A DNA stretch of 64,000 bases. Origin: Sulfitobacter sp. JL08 (GTDB lineage: Bacteria > Pseudomonadota > Alphaproteobacteria > Rhodobacterales > Rhodobacteraceae). The DNA lies in assembly GCF_003352045.1 (NCBI RefSeq), contig NZ_CP025815.1, positions 682,001-746,000 of the forward strand, in the 5' to 3' direction. The first letter of the stretch is position 1; every line of letters begins with the position of its first letter. The notes beneath the pieces are model-generated. The model did no database searches, was not told where the DNA came from, and saw only the letters and a program-made list of their open reading frames with translations. Made by a program: the position numbers and the translations under genes. Of this stretch, positions 36,104 to 44,726 are shown one piece after another.

Positions 36104-37722
36104 GGCGCGTCTTTCCGCAGCTGAAAGCGTTGGATCTTGCCGGTCTGGGTCTTGGGCAACGCATCGGTAAACACGATGCTGCGCGGGTACTTATAGGGTG
36201 CGATCACCGCCTTGACGTGATCCTGCAAGGCTTTGATCAGGTCCGCATCGCCTCTGTGCCCTTCGGCCAGAACCACATGCGCCTGCACAATCGATCCGCG
36301 TGCGGCATCCGGCGCGCCGATCACCGCGCATTCGGCTACCGCCGCATGGGCCAGCAATGCGGCCTCGACCTCGGGACCGGCGATGTTGTATCCGCTGGAC
36401 ACGATCATATCGTCATTGCGCGCCACGAAATGTAGCGCGCCCCTTTCGTCGCGCACGAAACTGTCGCCGGTAATGTTCCACCCGTCCTGCACGTAATCGC
36501 GCTGGCGCGCATCATCGAGGTAACGGCACCCAGTCGGCCCGCGCACGGCCAGCCGCCCCGCCGTGCCATCGGGCAGGGTTTCACCGTCCGGCCCGATGAT
36601 CTTGACCTCGTAACCCGTGACCGGTTTGCCGGTGCAGGCAGGTGCATGATCGTCAAACCGGTTGGAAATGAAGATATGCAGCAGTTCCGTGGCGCCGATC
36701 CCGTCCAGCATCGGTTTGCCCGTCTTTTCGATCCAGTCATGGTAAACCGGCGCAGGCAATGTTTCCCCCGCAGACACGGCGGCGCGCAGCGACGACAGAT
36801 CGGCGCCCTTGTCCATCGCGGCCAGCATGAACCGGTACGCTGTGGGCGCGGTGAAACATACGGTGGCTTTGTATTTTTCAATGATTTCAATCATGTTCGG
36901 GGGCGATGCGGTTTCCAGCAGGGTCGCCGCCGCCCCGAACCGCAACGGAAACACCGCCAGTCCGCCCAGACCGAAGGTAAAGGCCAAAGGCGGCGATCCG
37001 ATGAACACATCCTCGGGGGTAACGTTCAGCACCTCTTTGGCATACCCGTCTGCTATGATCAGCAGGTCACGATGGAAATGCATCGTGGCCTTGGGCGATC
37101 CGGTGGTGCCGGATGTGAAGCCCAGCAAAGCCACATCATCGCGCCCGGTGTCCACGGCATCGAATTTCACCGGCTTTTCCAGCGCCAGCCGGTCCAGTTC
37201 GGCATCATGGTTCGATGTGCCGTCAAAGCCTGCGACAGTTTTCAGCGTCTTGCTGGCCTTGGCACAAATCGCCATTTCATCCATCAGCCGCGTATCGCAC
37301 AGCGCATGGGTGATCCGGGCCTTGTCCACGATCGCGCCCAATTCGCCCGCGCGCAGCATCGGCATGGTGTTCACCACCACCGCCCCCGCCTTGGTCGCGG
37401 CCAGCCAGCAGGCCACCATCGCCGGATTGTTGGCCGACCGGATCAGCACCCGGTTGCCCGGCTTGATGCCCAGATTGTCCACCAGCGCGTGGGCCAGGCG
37501 GTTGGTCCAGTCCGACAGTTCCTTATAGGTGCGCCGCCGCCCGTTCCCGATCAGCGCTGTATTGTCGCCAAACCCGCGGTCCACCATTCTGTCGGTCAGT
37601 TCGACCCCGACATTCAGACGCTCCGGGTATGCAAACCCGTCCAACAGAAAATCGGGCCATTCCGTCTCGGGCGGCAGGTTGTCGCGCGCAAACGTGTCGG
37701 TATGGGCAGATGGTCCAAGCAT
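36100..37722 (-). CDS. Aryl-CoA ligase, probably 2-aminobenzoate-CoA ligase
   Basis: An ANL-superfamily adenylating enzyme of 540 residues, activating an aromatic acid to its CoA thioester with ATP. Motifs seen are the P-loop FTSGTTGSPKA, IGATELLHIFIS (A5 region), TGDSFVRDERG, and the C-terminal lysine in PKTQTGKIQR. The N-terminus DNLPPETEWPDFL is characteristic of the benzoate/2-aminobenzoate-CoA ligase group. The neighbouring 2-aminobenzoyl-CoA monooxygenase/reductase makes anthranilate the likely substrate. GGGGGA precedes the ATG at 37720-37722. Confidence 0.88.
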   Translation of the reverse strand: MLGPSAHTDTFARDNLPPETEWPDFLLDGFAYPERLNVGVELTDRMVDRGFGDNTALIGNGRRRTYKELSDWTNRLAHALVDNLGIKPGNRVLIRSANNPAMVACWLAATKAGAVVVNTMPMLRAGELGAIVDKARITHALCDTRLMDEMAICAKASKTLKTVAGFDGTSNHDAELDRLALEKPVKFDAVDTGRDDVALLGFTSGTTGSPKATMHFHRDLLIIADGYAKEVLNVTPEDVFIGSPPLAFTFGLGGLAVFPLRFGAAATLLETASPPNMIEIIEKYKATVCFTAPTAYRFMLAAMDKGADLSSLRAAVSAGETLPAPVYHDWIEKTGKPMLDGIGATELLHIFISNRFDDHAPACTGKPVTGYEVKIIGPDGETLPDGTAGRLAVRGPTGCRYLDDARQRDYVQDGWNITGDSFVRDERGALHFVARNDDMIVSSGYNIAGPEVEAALLAHAAVAECAVIGAPDAARGSIVQAHVVLAEGHRGDADLIKALQDHVKAVIAPYKYPRSIVFTDALPKTQTGKIQRFQLRKDAP

Positions 37723-37723
37723 G

Positions 37724-38893
37724 TCAGTCCCCCTGATAAGCATCCAGCGTCTGGCGCGCGATGATCACTTTTTGCACATCGCTGGCGCCCTCGTATATCC
37801 GCAAGGCCCTGATATCGCGGTATAACCGTTCAACGATCTGCCCCGATTTCACGCCGTCGCCGCCATGTAGCTGCACCGCCGTGTCGATCACCTTTTGCGC
37901 CTGTTCGGTCGAAAACAGCTTGGCCATCGCGGCCTCGCGGCTGATACGGGGTGCGCCACTGTCCTTGGCCCAGGCCGCGCGGTAAATCAGCAAAGCACTG
38001 GCATCCACGTCCAGCGCCATATCGGCAATATGGCCCTGCACCATTTGCAGATCAAACAGCGGTGCGCCCTGCACATGGCGCTGTGTGACCCTCGCCAACG
38101 CCTCGTCCAGCGCGCGGCGCGCAAAGCCCAGTGCCGCCGCCGCGACGGTGGGGCGGAACACGTCCAGCACCGACATCGCAATACGAAATCCCGCGCCACG
38201 CGTCCCGATCAGCGCGCTGGCCGGAATGCGGCAATCGGCAAAGCGCAGATGCGCCAGCGGATGCGGCGCAATCGTATCCAGCCGTGCCACCACTTCAAGG
38301 CCGGGCGTGTCGGCGGGCACCACAAAGGCCGATAATCCGCGCGCGCCCTCAGCCTCTCCGGTGCGGGCAAACACGGTATAGACATCGGCAATGCCGCCAT
38401 TGGAAATCCACGTCTTTTCGCCGTTCATCACAAAATCGCCGCCATCCTCCCTAGCGGTCATCGTGCTGTTGGCCACATCCGATCCGGATTGCGGCTCGGT
38501 CAGGGCAAACCCCGACAGCGCCTTGCCCGCGCGCGTGTGCGGCAACCACGCAGCCTTCTGCTCGGGCGTGCCGAACAGGGAAATCGCGCCGGTGCCCAGC
38601 CCCTGCATCGCAAAGGCAAAATCGGCCAGCCCGTCATGACGCGCCAGCGTTTCGCGGATCAGACACAGGCGGCGCACATCCAGCGCGCCCCCGCCCCCCG
38701 CCTCAGGATCAATCGCGGAATGCTGCAACCACCCGCCATCCCCCAGCGCACCAACCAGCGCGCGACAGGTGGCATCTGCATCGCTGTGATCGATGTTCGT
38801 GACAGCACCCGATGCCCACTGATCCAGCTCAACCGTCAGCGTCCGGTGATGCGCCTCGAAAAACGGCCAGTTCAGGAAACTCCGGTCTGCCAT
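37724..38893 (-). CDS. Acyl-CoA dehydrogenase
   Basis: A 389-residue FAD-dependent dehydrogenase: [13 protein letters not shown] and [14 protein letters not shown] (FAD and substrate binding), VQLHGGDG, and [11 protein letters not shown] carrying the probable catalytic glutamate. It introduces an alpha-beta double bond into an acyl-CoA; in this operon the substrate would be an alicyclic or ring-opened product of aminobenzoyl-CoA reduction. Its stop is one base from the ligase ATG. A repeat element lies directly upstream. Confidence 0.9.
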   Translation of the reverse strand: MADRSFLNWPFFEAHHRTLTVELDQWASGAVTNIDHSDADATCRALVGALGDGGWLQHSAIDPEAGGGGALDVRRLCLIRETLARHDGLADFAFAMQGLGTGAISLFGTPEQKAAWLPHTRAGKALSGFALTEPQSGSDVANSTMTAREDGGDFVMNGEKTWISNGGIADVYTVFARTGEAEGARGLSAFVVPADTPGLEVVARLDTIAPHPLAHLRFADCRIPASALIGTRGAGFRIAMSVLDVFRPTVAAAALGFARRALDEALARVTQRHVQGAPLFDLQMVQGHIADMALDVDASALLIYRAAWAKDSGAPRISREAAMAKLFSTEQAQKVIDTAVQLHGGDGVKSGQIVERLYRDIRALRIYEGASDVQKVIIARQTLDAYQGD

Positions 38894-38898
38894 CTACG

Positions 38899-38939
38899 CG
38901 CCCCTGCTTCTTCTGTTGGAAAATATCCCCGCCGGAGGC
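38899..38939 (-). repeat. Intergenic repeat, copy 2
   Basis: Reads on the minus strand as GCCTCCGGCGGGGATATTTT then CCAACAGAAGAAGCAGGGGCG. It lies in the only sizeable gap (94 bp) of the 2-aminobenzoate operon, between the hydratase and dehydrogenase genes, so it would be transcribed. Shares the core with 10786-10820. Confidence 0.5.
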
Positions 38940-38987
38940 TCCGCCGCCGGCCCGCAATGCCCGCATTCGTGGTTGCGCCCGGCCATC

Positions 38988-39794
38988 TCAATCCCCCTCG
39001 AACACAGGTTTTTCCTTGGCCACGAACGCATTATAGGCGCGCTCGAAATCGGCCGTCTGCATACAGATCGCCTGCGCCTGCGCCTCGGCCTCGATGGCCT
39101 GTTCGATGGACATCGACCATTCCTGTGCCAGCATCGTCTTGGTCATCATATGCCCGAAATTCGGCCCCGAAGCGATGCGCGCCGCCATGTCCTGTGCGGC
39201 AGCGTCCAAAGCGTCTGCCGCCACAACCGCATTGAAAAACCCCCAGCGCTCGCCCTCTTCGGCGCTCATGCTGCGCCCGGTATACAAAAGTTCCGCCGCA
39301 CGGCCCTGTCCGATGATCCGTGGCAGGATCGCGCAGGCCCCCATATCGCATCCCGCCAGCCCGACGCGGGTAAACAGAAACGCGGTTTTTGCTGCGGGTG
39401 TGGCGATGCGCAGATCGGATGCCATCGCAATGATCGCACCTGCGCCCACGCACACGCCATCCACGGCGGCAATCACCGGTTTGCCGCAATTCACGATGGC
39501 CTTGACCAGATCGCCGGTCATGCGGGTAAAGGCCAGCAATTCCTTCATGCTCATCCGGGTCAACGGGCCGATAATGTCATGCACATCGCCGCCCGAACTG
39601 AAATTGCCCCCGTTCGATGCAAAGACAACCGCATTCACATCGTCGGCATAGACCAGATCGCGAAACCAGTCGCGCAATTCCGCGTAGCTGTCAAAGGTCA
39701 GCGGGTTCTTCCGGTCGGGCCGGTCAAGCGATACGGTCGCGATGCCGTTTTCGATCCAGCACAGAAAGTGTTTTGTGTCGCTGCGTGCGCTCAT
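38988..39794 (-). CDS. Enoyl-CoA hydratase/isomerase family protein
   Basis: A crotonase-family protein of 268 residues with [30 protein letters not shown] and [22 protein letters not shown]. The Glu-type catalytic position is replaced in the [13 protein letters not shown] region, a pattern common in ring-modifying crotonases. It probably acts on the alicyclic CoA ester in the aminobenzoate pathway. The ATG at 39794 overlaps the MarR stop. Confidence 0.88.
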   Translation of the reverse strand: MSARSDTKHFLCWIENGIATVSLDRPDRKNPLTFDSYAELRDWFRDLVYADDVNAVVFASNGGNFSSGGDVHDIIGPLTRMSMKELLAFTRMTGDLVKAIVNCGKPVIAAVDGVCVGAGAIIAMASDLRIATPAAKTAFLFTRVGLAGCDMGACAILPRIIGQGRAAELLYTGRSMSAEEGERWGFFNAVVAADALDAAAQDMAARIASGPNFGHMMTKTMLAQEWSMSIEQAIEAEAQAQAICMQTADFERAYNAFVAKEKPVFEGD

Positions 39795-40270
39795 GGTTCG
39801 CCCTCTCCCAACGTCTCTGACAGCGCGTCCAGTCGGGCCCCGATGCGGGCAGCGTCCTCGGCGCTGAACTCGGCCAGCATCGCGTCTATCCATCTTTCAT
39901 GGGCTGCGGCCTGCGCGGCGAAATCCTCGCGCCCCTTTTGCGTCAGCCGCACCAGCCATGCGCGCCGGTCGCCTTCTACCGGCACCCGAATCACCAGCCC
40001 GTCTTGCACCAGACGGTCGACAATGCCGGTGACATTTCCGTTGGACACCCGCAAGACGCCTGAAAGTTGGCTCATCTTCAATCCGGACTCGAACCGTGAC
40101 AGCGCCGCCAGCACGTCAAAGCGGGGCAGGGTGGATGAAAACTCCGACCGCAGGTTTTCACGCAATTGCGCCTCGACCTGACGGGTTGTTTTCAGCAGAC
40201 GCAGCCACAGACGCAGACGGTCTTTCGAAGCGGGGCCGGGGTTGGTCAGTCGTGCACGGTCGGGTTTCAT
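39791..40270 (-). CDS. MarR-family transcriptional regulator
   Basis: A 159-residue winged-helix regulator: [40 protein letters not shown] (shown in parts) and the wing [16 protein letters not shown]. MarR proteins in aromatic-CoA operons are commonly de-repressed by the aryl-CoA ester. It lies inside the operon with ATGA overlaps on both sides and probably binds the palindrome upstream of the first gene. Confidence 0.9.
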   Translation of the reverse strand: MKPDRARLTNPGPASKDRLRLWLRLLKTTRQVEAQLRENLRSEFSSTLPRFDVLAALSRFESGLKMSQLSGVLRVSNGNVTGIVDRLVQDGLVIRVPVEGDRRAWLVRLTQKGREDFAAQAAAHERWIDAMLAEFSAEDAARIGARLDALSETLGEGEP

Positions 40271-40986
40271 ACCTCACCTCCTGAAACAGACAGCGCATGG
40301 CCATTCACCATTGATGCCTCTGGCGAGGCCAGAAACCGCACCGCTGCCACAACCTCGTCCGGTGTGATCATCCGGCGTACCGGATTGCCCGCAACCACTT
40401 TGGCCGTTGCCGCTGCGCGATCAATATCGAAACGTGCCATCAACCCGCTCACAGCAGCCTCGGCCATGTCGGTTTCGACATAGCCTGGGCACACCGCGTT
40501 GCAGGTGATGCCCTTGCCCGCCACTTCGATGGCAAGCGACCGGACAAGGCCCAGCACACCGTGTTTCGCCGCAGCATAGGCGCCGATATTGGCGGCCCCT
40601 TTCAGGCTGGCAATGGACCCGATGGCAATCAGGCGGCCGCCGTCCTGCATCTGCGCCAGTGCACCGCGAAAGGTCAGGAACGTGCCGGTCAGATTGACGT
40701 TTATCGTTTCAGTCCAGTGTTTTAGGCTGGTTTCGGCCAGTTTGGCGGCCTTGCCTGCCCCGGCATTGGCAATCACCACATCAAAACGTGTGTCAAACAG
40801 CGCGGTCACGTCATTCTCGTTCGTAACATCCGCAGTGATGCAGGTCATGCCGCGCCCGTCATCGGTTTCCTGCAATGCTGCCATGCGCCGCCCGGTGATC
40901 GTGACGTGATCGCCCGCTTTTGCAAAATCGCGCGCAATGGCGCGCCCGATGCCCGATCCGCCCCCTGTAACCAATACCTGTCTCAT
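40267..40986 (-). CDS. Short-chain dehydrogenase/reductase
   Basis: A classical SDR of 239 residues: cofactor loop TGGGSGIG at 7-14, NAGAG, catalytic Ser in [10 protein letters not shown] and YAAAK for Tyr and Lys. The C-terminal [11 protein letters not shown] is typical. It probably oxidises a hydroxyacyl-CoA or reduces a ring ketone in the aminobenzoate pathway. The ATG at 40986 overlaps the monooxygenase/reductase stop. The longer upstream frame to 41142 lies inside that gene and is rejected. Confidence 0.9.
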   Translation of the reverse strand: MRQVLVTGGGSGIGRAIARDFAKAGDHVTITGRRMAALQETDDGRGMTCITADVTNENDVTALFDTRFDVVIANAGAGKAAKLAETSLKHWTETINVNLTGTFLTFRGALAQMQDGGRLIAIGSIASLKGAANIGAYAAAKHGVLGLVRSLAIEVAGKGITCNAVCPGYVETDMAEAAVSGLMARFDIDRAAATAKVVAGNPVRRMITPDEVVAAVRFLASPEASMVNGHALSVSGGEV

Positions 40987-43277
40987 ACCTTGTCCACCGT
41001 TTCGGCCTGCCGGTCGGCCAGTCGCCACGCCTGATCGCGCCCCGCCTCGTAGGGCAAGGGCCAGTGTTCGCGCCGGTCGCCGATGTCGGTTGCGGCGTGT
41101 AGCGTCCAGTAGGGATCGGCCAGATGCGGGCGGGCCAGACACACCAGATCGGCGCGCCCCGCCATCAGGATCGAATTCACGTGATCCGGTTCGTAAATAT
41201 TGCCCACCGCCATGGTTCTGATCCCGGTTTCATTGCGGATACGATCTGAAAACGGCGTCTGGAACATGCGCCCGTAAACCGGTTGCGCCCCGGTCGAGGT
41301 CTGGCCAGCAGAGACGTCGATGATATCGGCGCCCGCCGCTTCGAACATCTGCGCGATTTGCACCGCGTCTTCGGGGGTGATCCCATCTTCGCCCGCCCAG
41401 TCGTTGGCCGAAATCCGTACTGACATCGGTTTGGCATCCGGCCAGACGGCGCGCATGGCCGCGAAGACTTCAATCGGATATCGCATCCGGTTCTTTAGCG
41501 ATCCGCCATATTCATCTTTCCGGACGTTGGACAGCGGCGAAATGAAGGACGAAATCAGGTATCCGTGCGCCGCGTGCAATTCGATCATGTCAAACCCGGC
41601 GCGCTCTGCCATCTGTGCGGCCGCAACAAACTGGTCGCGCACCATGTCCATGTCTTCGCGGCTCATGGCGCGTGGCGTTGCGTTGTCATCCGACCAAGCA
41701 ATGGGCGAGGCTGAAATCAGATCCCAGTTGCCTGCCTCCAGCGGTTTATCCATCCCGTCCCAGCCAACGCAGGTTGATCCCTTGCGCCCCGAATGGCCGA
41801 TCTGGCAGCAGGTCTTGGCCTGCGTCTCTGAATGTACAAAACTGTTCAGCCGTGCCCAGGCGGCTTCGTGCTCGGGGGCATATAATCCGGGGCACCCCGG
41901 CGTGATCCGGCCGGTATCTGACACGCAAGTCATTTCGGTATACAGCAATCCGGCCCCGCCCTTGGCGCGTTCACCGTAATGGATCAGGTGCCAGTCTGTC
42001 GGGCAGCCATCCACCGCCTTGTACTGCGCCATTGGCGATACGACGATGCGGTTTTTCAGCTGCATGTCACGCAGCCGGAACGGTGCGAACATTGGTGCGC
42101 GTGCAGGTGTTTCGGGGGCGGCCCCCGCCTGTTCCTGAAACCAGGCCTCGGCACTGGCCAGCCACGCAGGATCGCGTTCGCGCAGGTTTTCATGGCTGAT
42201 CCGCTGGGATCGCGTCAGCAGGGAATAATTCAGCTGCACCGGATCAAGATGCAAGTAACGTTCGACATCTTCGAACCATTCGACCGAATTGCGCGCCGCC
42301 GATTGCAGACGCAACACTTCCAGCCTGCGCTCGTCCTCGTAACGGGCGAACGCATCCTGCAAGGTTGGGCTGGTGGTCAGGTAATCGGCCAGCGCAATCG
42401 CGCTTTCCAGCGCCAGCTTGGTGCCGGATCCGATGGAAAAATGCGCCGTGGCAGACGCATCCCCCAGCAGCACGATGTTGTCGTGGCTCCATTTTTCGCA
42501 CAAAACGCGGGGGAACCTGATCCAGGCCGATCCGCGTATATGGTTGGCGTTGGTCATCAGCGCGTGACCGCCCAGATGATCCTTGAAAATGTTTTCGCAC
42601 ACCGCGATGCTTTGTGCCTGCGACATATCGGCAAAGCCGTAGGCGTCAAACGTGGCCTGGCTGCATTCCACGATGAAAGTCGCCGTGTCGTCGTCAAACT
42701 GGTAGGCATGGGCCCACACCCAGCCCTTGTCGGTGTCTTCAAAGATAAAGGTGAACGCGTCGTCGAATTTCTGGTGTGTGCCCAGCCAGACGAACTGGCA
42801 GGTGCGCATGTCGATATCGGGTTTGAACGTATCCGCAAAATCCATTCGCGTACGTGAATTCAACCCATCGGCCGCGACCACGACATCATAGTCGGCGGCG
42901 TAATCGCCCGCCGCCTCGATCTGGGTTTCAAACCGCAGATCCACCCCAAGATCACGGGCCCGCTGTTGCAGGATCAGCAACAGACGTTTGCGCCCGATGC
43001 CGCAGAATCCGTGACCGGTGGACAACATTTTCTGCCCCTGGTGATGCACGGCGATATCATCCCAATAGGCAAAATGATCGCGAATGACTTTGGCGCTTTC
43101 AGGATCGTTTTGCGCAAGGTTATCAAGGGTTTCATCCGAAAGGACAACGCCCCAGCCGAACGTGTCATCAGGTTTGTTCCGCTCGAACACAACCACTTCG
43201 GTGTCCGGTTTGCGCAGCTTGATCGAAATCGCAAAGTAAAGACCCGCCGGACCGCCGCCAAGAACCGCAATTCGCAT
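40983..43277 (-). CDS. 2-aminobenzoyl-CoA monooxygenase/reductase
   Basis: A 764-residue natural fusion. The N-terminal ~390 residues are an FAD monooxygenase ([47 protein letters not shown]). The rest is an Old Yellow Enzyme-type flavin reductase ([46 protein letters not shown]). This architecture and length match the Azoarcus evansii enzyme that hydroxylates and then reduces the ring of 2-aminobenzoyl-CoA; the salicylyl-CoA 5-hydroxylase relative is the alternative. First gene of the operon; AGGAG precedes the ATG. Confidence 0.9.
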   Translation of the reverse strand: MRIAVLGGGPAGLYFAISIKLRKPDTEVVVFERNKPDDTFGWGVVLSDETLDNLAQNDPESAKVIRDHFAYWDDIAVHHQGQKMLSTGHGFCGIGRKRLLLILQQRARDLGVDLRFETQIEAAGDYAADYDVVVAADGLNSRTRMDFADTFKPDIDMRTCQFVWLGTHQKFDDAFTFIFEDTDKGWVWAHAYQFDDDTATFIVECSQATFDAYGFADMSQAQSIAVCENIFKDHLGGHALMTNANHIRGSAWIRFPRVLCEKWSHDNIVLLGDASATAHFSIGSGTKLALESAIALADYLTTSPTLQDAFARYEDERRLEVLRLQSAARNSVEWFEDVERYLHLDPVQLNYSLLTRSQRISHENLRERDPAWLASAEAWFQEQAGAAPETPARAPMFAPFRLRDMQLKNRIVVSPMAQYKAVDGCPTDWHLIHYGERAKGGAGLLYTEMTCVSDTGRITPGCPGLYAPEHEAAWARLNSFVHSETQAKTCCQIGHSGRKGSTCVGWDGMDKPLEAGNWDLISASPIAWSDDNATPRAMSREDMDMVRDQFVAAAQMAERAGFDMIELHAAHGYLISSFISPLSNVRKDEYGGSLKNRMRYPIEVFAAMRAVWPDAKPMSVRISANDWAGEDGITPEDAVQIAQMFEAAGADIIDVSAGQTSTGAQPVYGRMFQTPFSDRIRNETGIRTMAVGNIYEPDHVNSILMAGRADLVCLARPHLADPYWTLHAATDIGDRREHWPLPYEAGRDQAWRLADRQAETVDKV

Positions 43278-43326
43278 CTGATCTCCTGCATCTGTTGGAT
43301 CGGGACACAGCTGTCCGACAGGCAAA

Positions 43327-43378
43327 AGGATAGGCCGACAGCGGTATTTCTTCAAGTTGAAATATTTTATGCTTGAAG
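43327..43378 (-). promoter_or_regulatory. Promoter and palindromic operator of the 2-aminobenzoate operon
   Basis: On the minus strand, -35 TTGAAG (43350-43355) and -10 TATCCT (43327-43332) are 17 bp apart. The 11-bp palindrome TTCAAGTTGAA at 43351-43361 overlaps the -35, and a wider inverted repeat CTTCAAG (43350-43356) / CTTGAAG (43372-43378) spans it. This is a good site for the operon's MarR protein. Confidence 0.55.
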
Positions 43379-43497
43379 GAATGGTGCAATGCAGTGCGCA
43401 CAAAGGTTTACATGTCAAAACACCCCGCAGGGCAGGGCGTTATGCGCATCAGGCTGTCTGTGAAGGGGAAGGTGTGCCGTACACCCGAATTTAGGGC

Positions 43498-43534
43498 AAA
43501 AGGAATGGGCTGTCCCGTTTCACTGGAACGGCCC
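43498..43534 (-). terminator. Terminator of the VPLPA-CTERM gene
   Basis: On the minus strand GGGCCGTTCC pairs with GGGACAGCCC (one mismatch, one wobble) around an eight-base loop at 43507-43534, followed by a short T-rich run (CCTTTT). It starts six bases after the stop codon. Confidence 0.6.
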
Positions 43535-43540
43535 TGTTTT

Positions 43541-44200
43541 TCAGCTTTTGCGACGGCGGCGCAACGCTCCAAAGCCCAGCAATCCGGTACCCAGCAGTGC
43601 CAGACCCGCAGGCACCGGAACGGCAGTTATCTGGATATCGATTTGCGCGACGATATCGTCAAAATCGGAATCGCCTGTGCCATCGCCGAAATAGGCCGTG
43701 ACGGAAAACCCGTCAGAGGTTTCAGCGATCTGCCCAAAGCCCAGCTTGTATGTGCTGATATCTGAAACGCCACCATTGATGATCGCAAGCGTCGGCCCGT
43801 CCGAAGTACCGAACTGGCGGTTCGAGGCAAAGCCGAAATCCAGCAGCCCGCTTGATGTCATCGACGCAAGGGTCGTCAAGCCGGTTGAGGTTTCGGGAAT
43901 ATTCGAACCTTCGACCACGAGATAGTTGAAAAAGCCTGATTCCTGACCCAGTACGGTGTAACTGATCGTCGCCCGCTCACCCGACGCCAGCGTCAGGTTC
44001 AGACCGCCGCTTAACGTGTTGCCGGCCACGGTTGAATAGGCTGTCAGGGGCGTATCCAGTGTGACGTCCGGCGACGGATTGAAGCCGGAAACGGTTTCGA
44101 TCACTTCGGGGCTGCCGGTGAACCCAAGAGTTGCCGCACCCGCAAAAGGTGCAACCAGAATAGCCGGCACTGCCAGCAGCAACGTTTTCATCTTATTCAT
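43541..44200 (-). CDS. VPLPA-CTERM sorting-domain protein
   Basis: A 219-residue exported protein with a signal peptide (KTLLLAVPAILVAPFAGAA) and a strand-rich middle. The C-terminal tail VPVPAGLALLGTGLLGFG followed by ALRRRRKS is the tripartite VPLPA-CTERM signal: motif, one membrane helix, basic cluster. Such proteins are recognised by an exosortase, cut near the motif and delivered to the surface or exopolysaccharide. No exosortase gene lies in this window. Starts at 44200 or 44191 are both possible. Confidence 0.82.
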   Translation of the reverse strand: MNKMKTLLLAVPAILVAPFAGAATLGFTGSPEVIETVSGFNPSPDVTLDTPLTAYSTVAGNTLSGGLNLTLASGERATISYTVLGQESGFFNYLVVEGSNIPETSTGLTTLASMTSSGLLDFGFASNRQFGTSDGPTLAIINGGVSDISTYKLGFGQIAETSDGFSVTAYFGDGTGDSDFDDIVAQIDIQITAVPVPAGLALLGTGLLGFGALRRRRKS

Positions 44201-44726
44201 GTATTCAGGCCTTAACCCCAATCGCAATCCAGCACACTTTGCACGTATTCTGCGTTCTCTGTTTCCAATATAGCGTCACAAACCAATATTCCACAAGTTT
44301 TCGCGATAATTCCGCACGTTACCTTTTGATTGGTTGCAAGAATGGTGATTTTTTAATCGTTCGACCCTTATTGTTTCCAATTTTGCGACAATTAAAGGTA
44401 GCAACGTTGGGTTGTGTCCGGAAAGCGCAGATTGGAAAAAGTCGGGGCAACTGTTGATTGTATTGCGATGCAGGAGCTATCTGCGCGGCGGACGATTTGC
44501 GTTTGATCAATCGGGTGTTGGCGTTTTCTGGCATGCTGGTCGCACATCGTGAACCAGCACACCACTGTCCGGGGCGGAAACGGCAGATCCGGAGAGCCGG
44601 GTCCGTTGCAAAAACATTAAAGGACGTGATGGCCGCCGTAGCCCGCATGCTTTTGCGCCAGATCAATGCGGATATCCACGGTCGCAGAGAAAGTGACAAC
44701 ATCATTCCAACCCAAGCCGATCCATC
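44201..44726. other. 526-bp gene-free region, relatively AT-rich
   Basis: Divergent spacer between the VPLPA-CTERM and SulP genes. On the minus strand TTGTGG, 18 bases, TATATT (about 44249-44278) is a possible promoter for the sorting-domain gene. Frames of 94 codons (plus) and 175 codons (minus) cross the region, but neither has a recognisable domain or a supported start. Base composition between about 44200 and 44410 is clearly more AT-rich than the surroundings. Confidence 0.5.
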
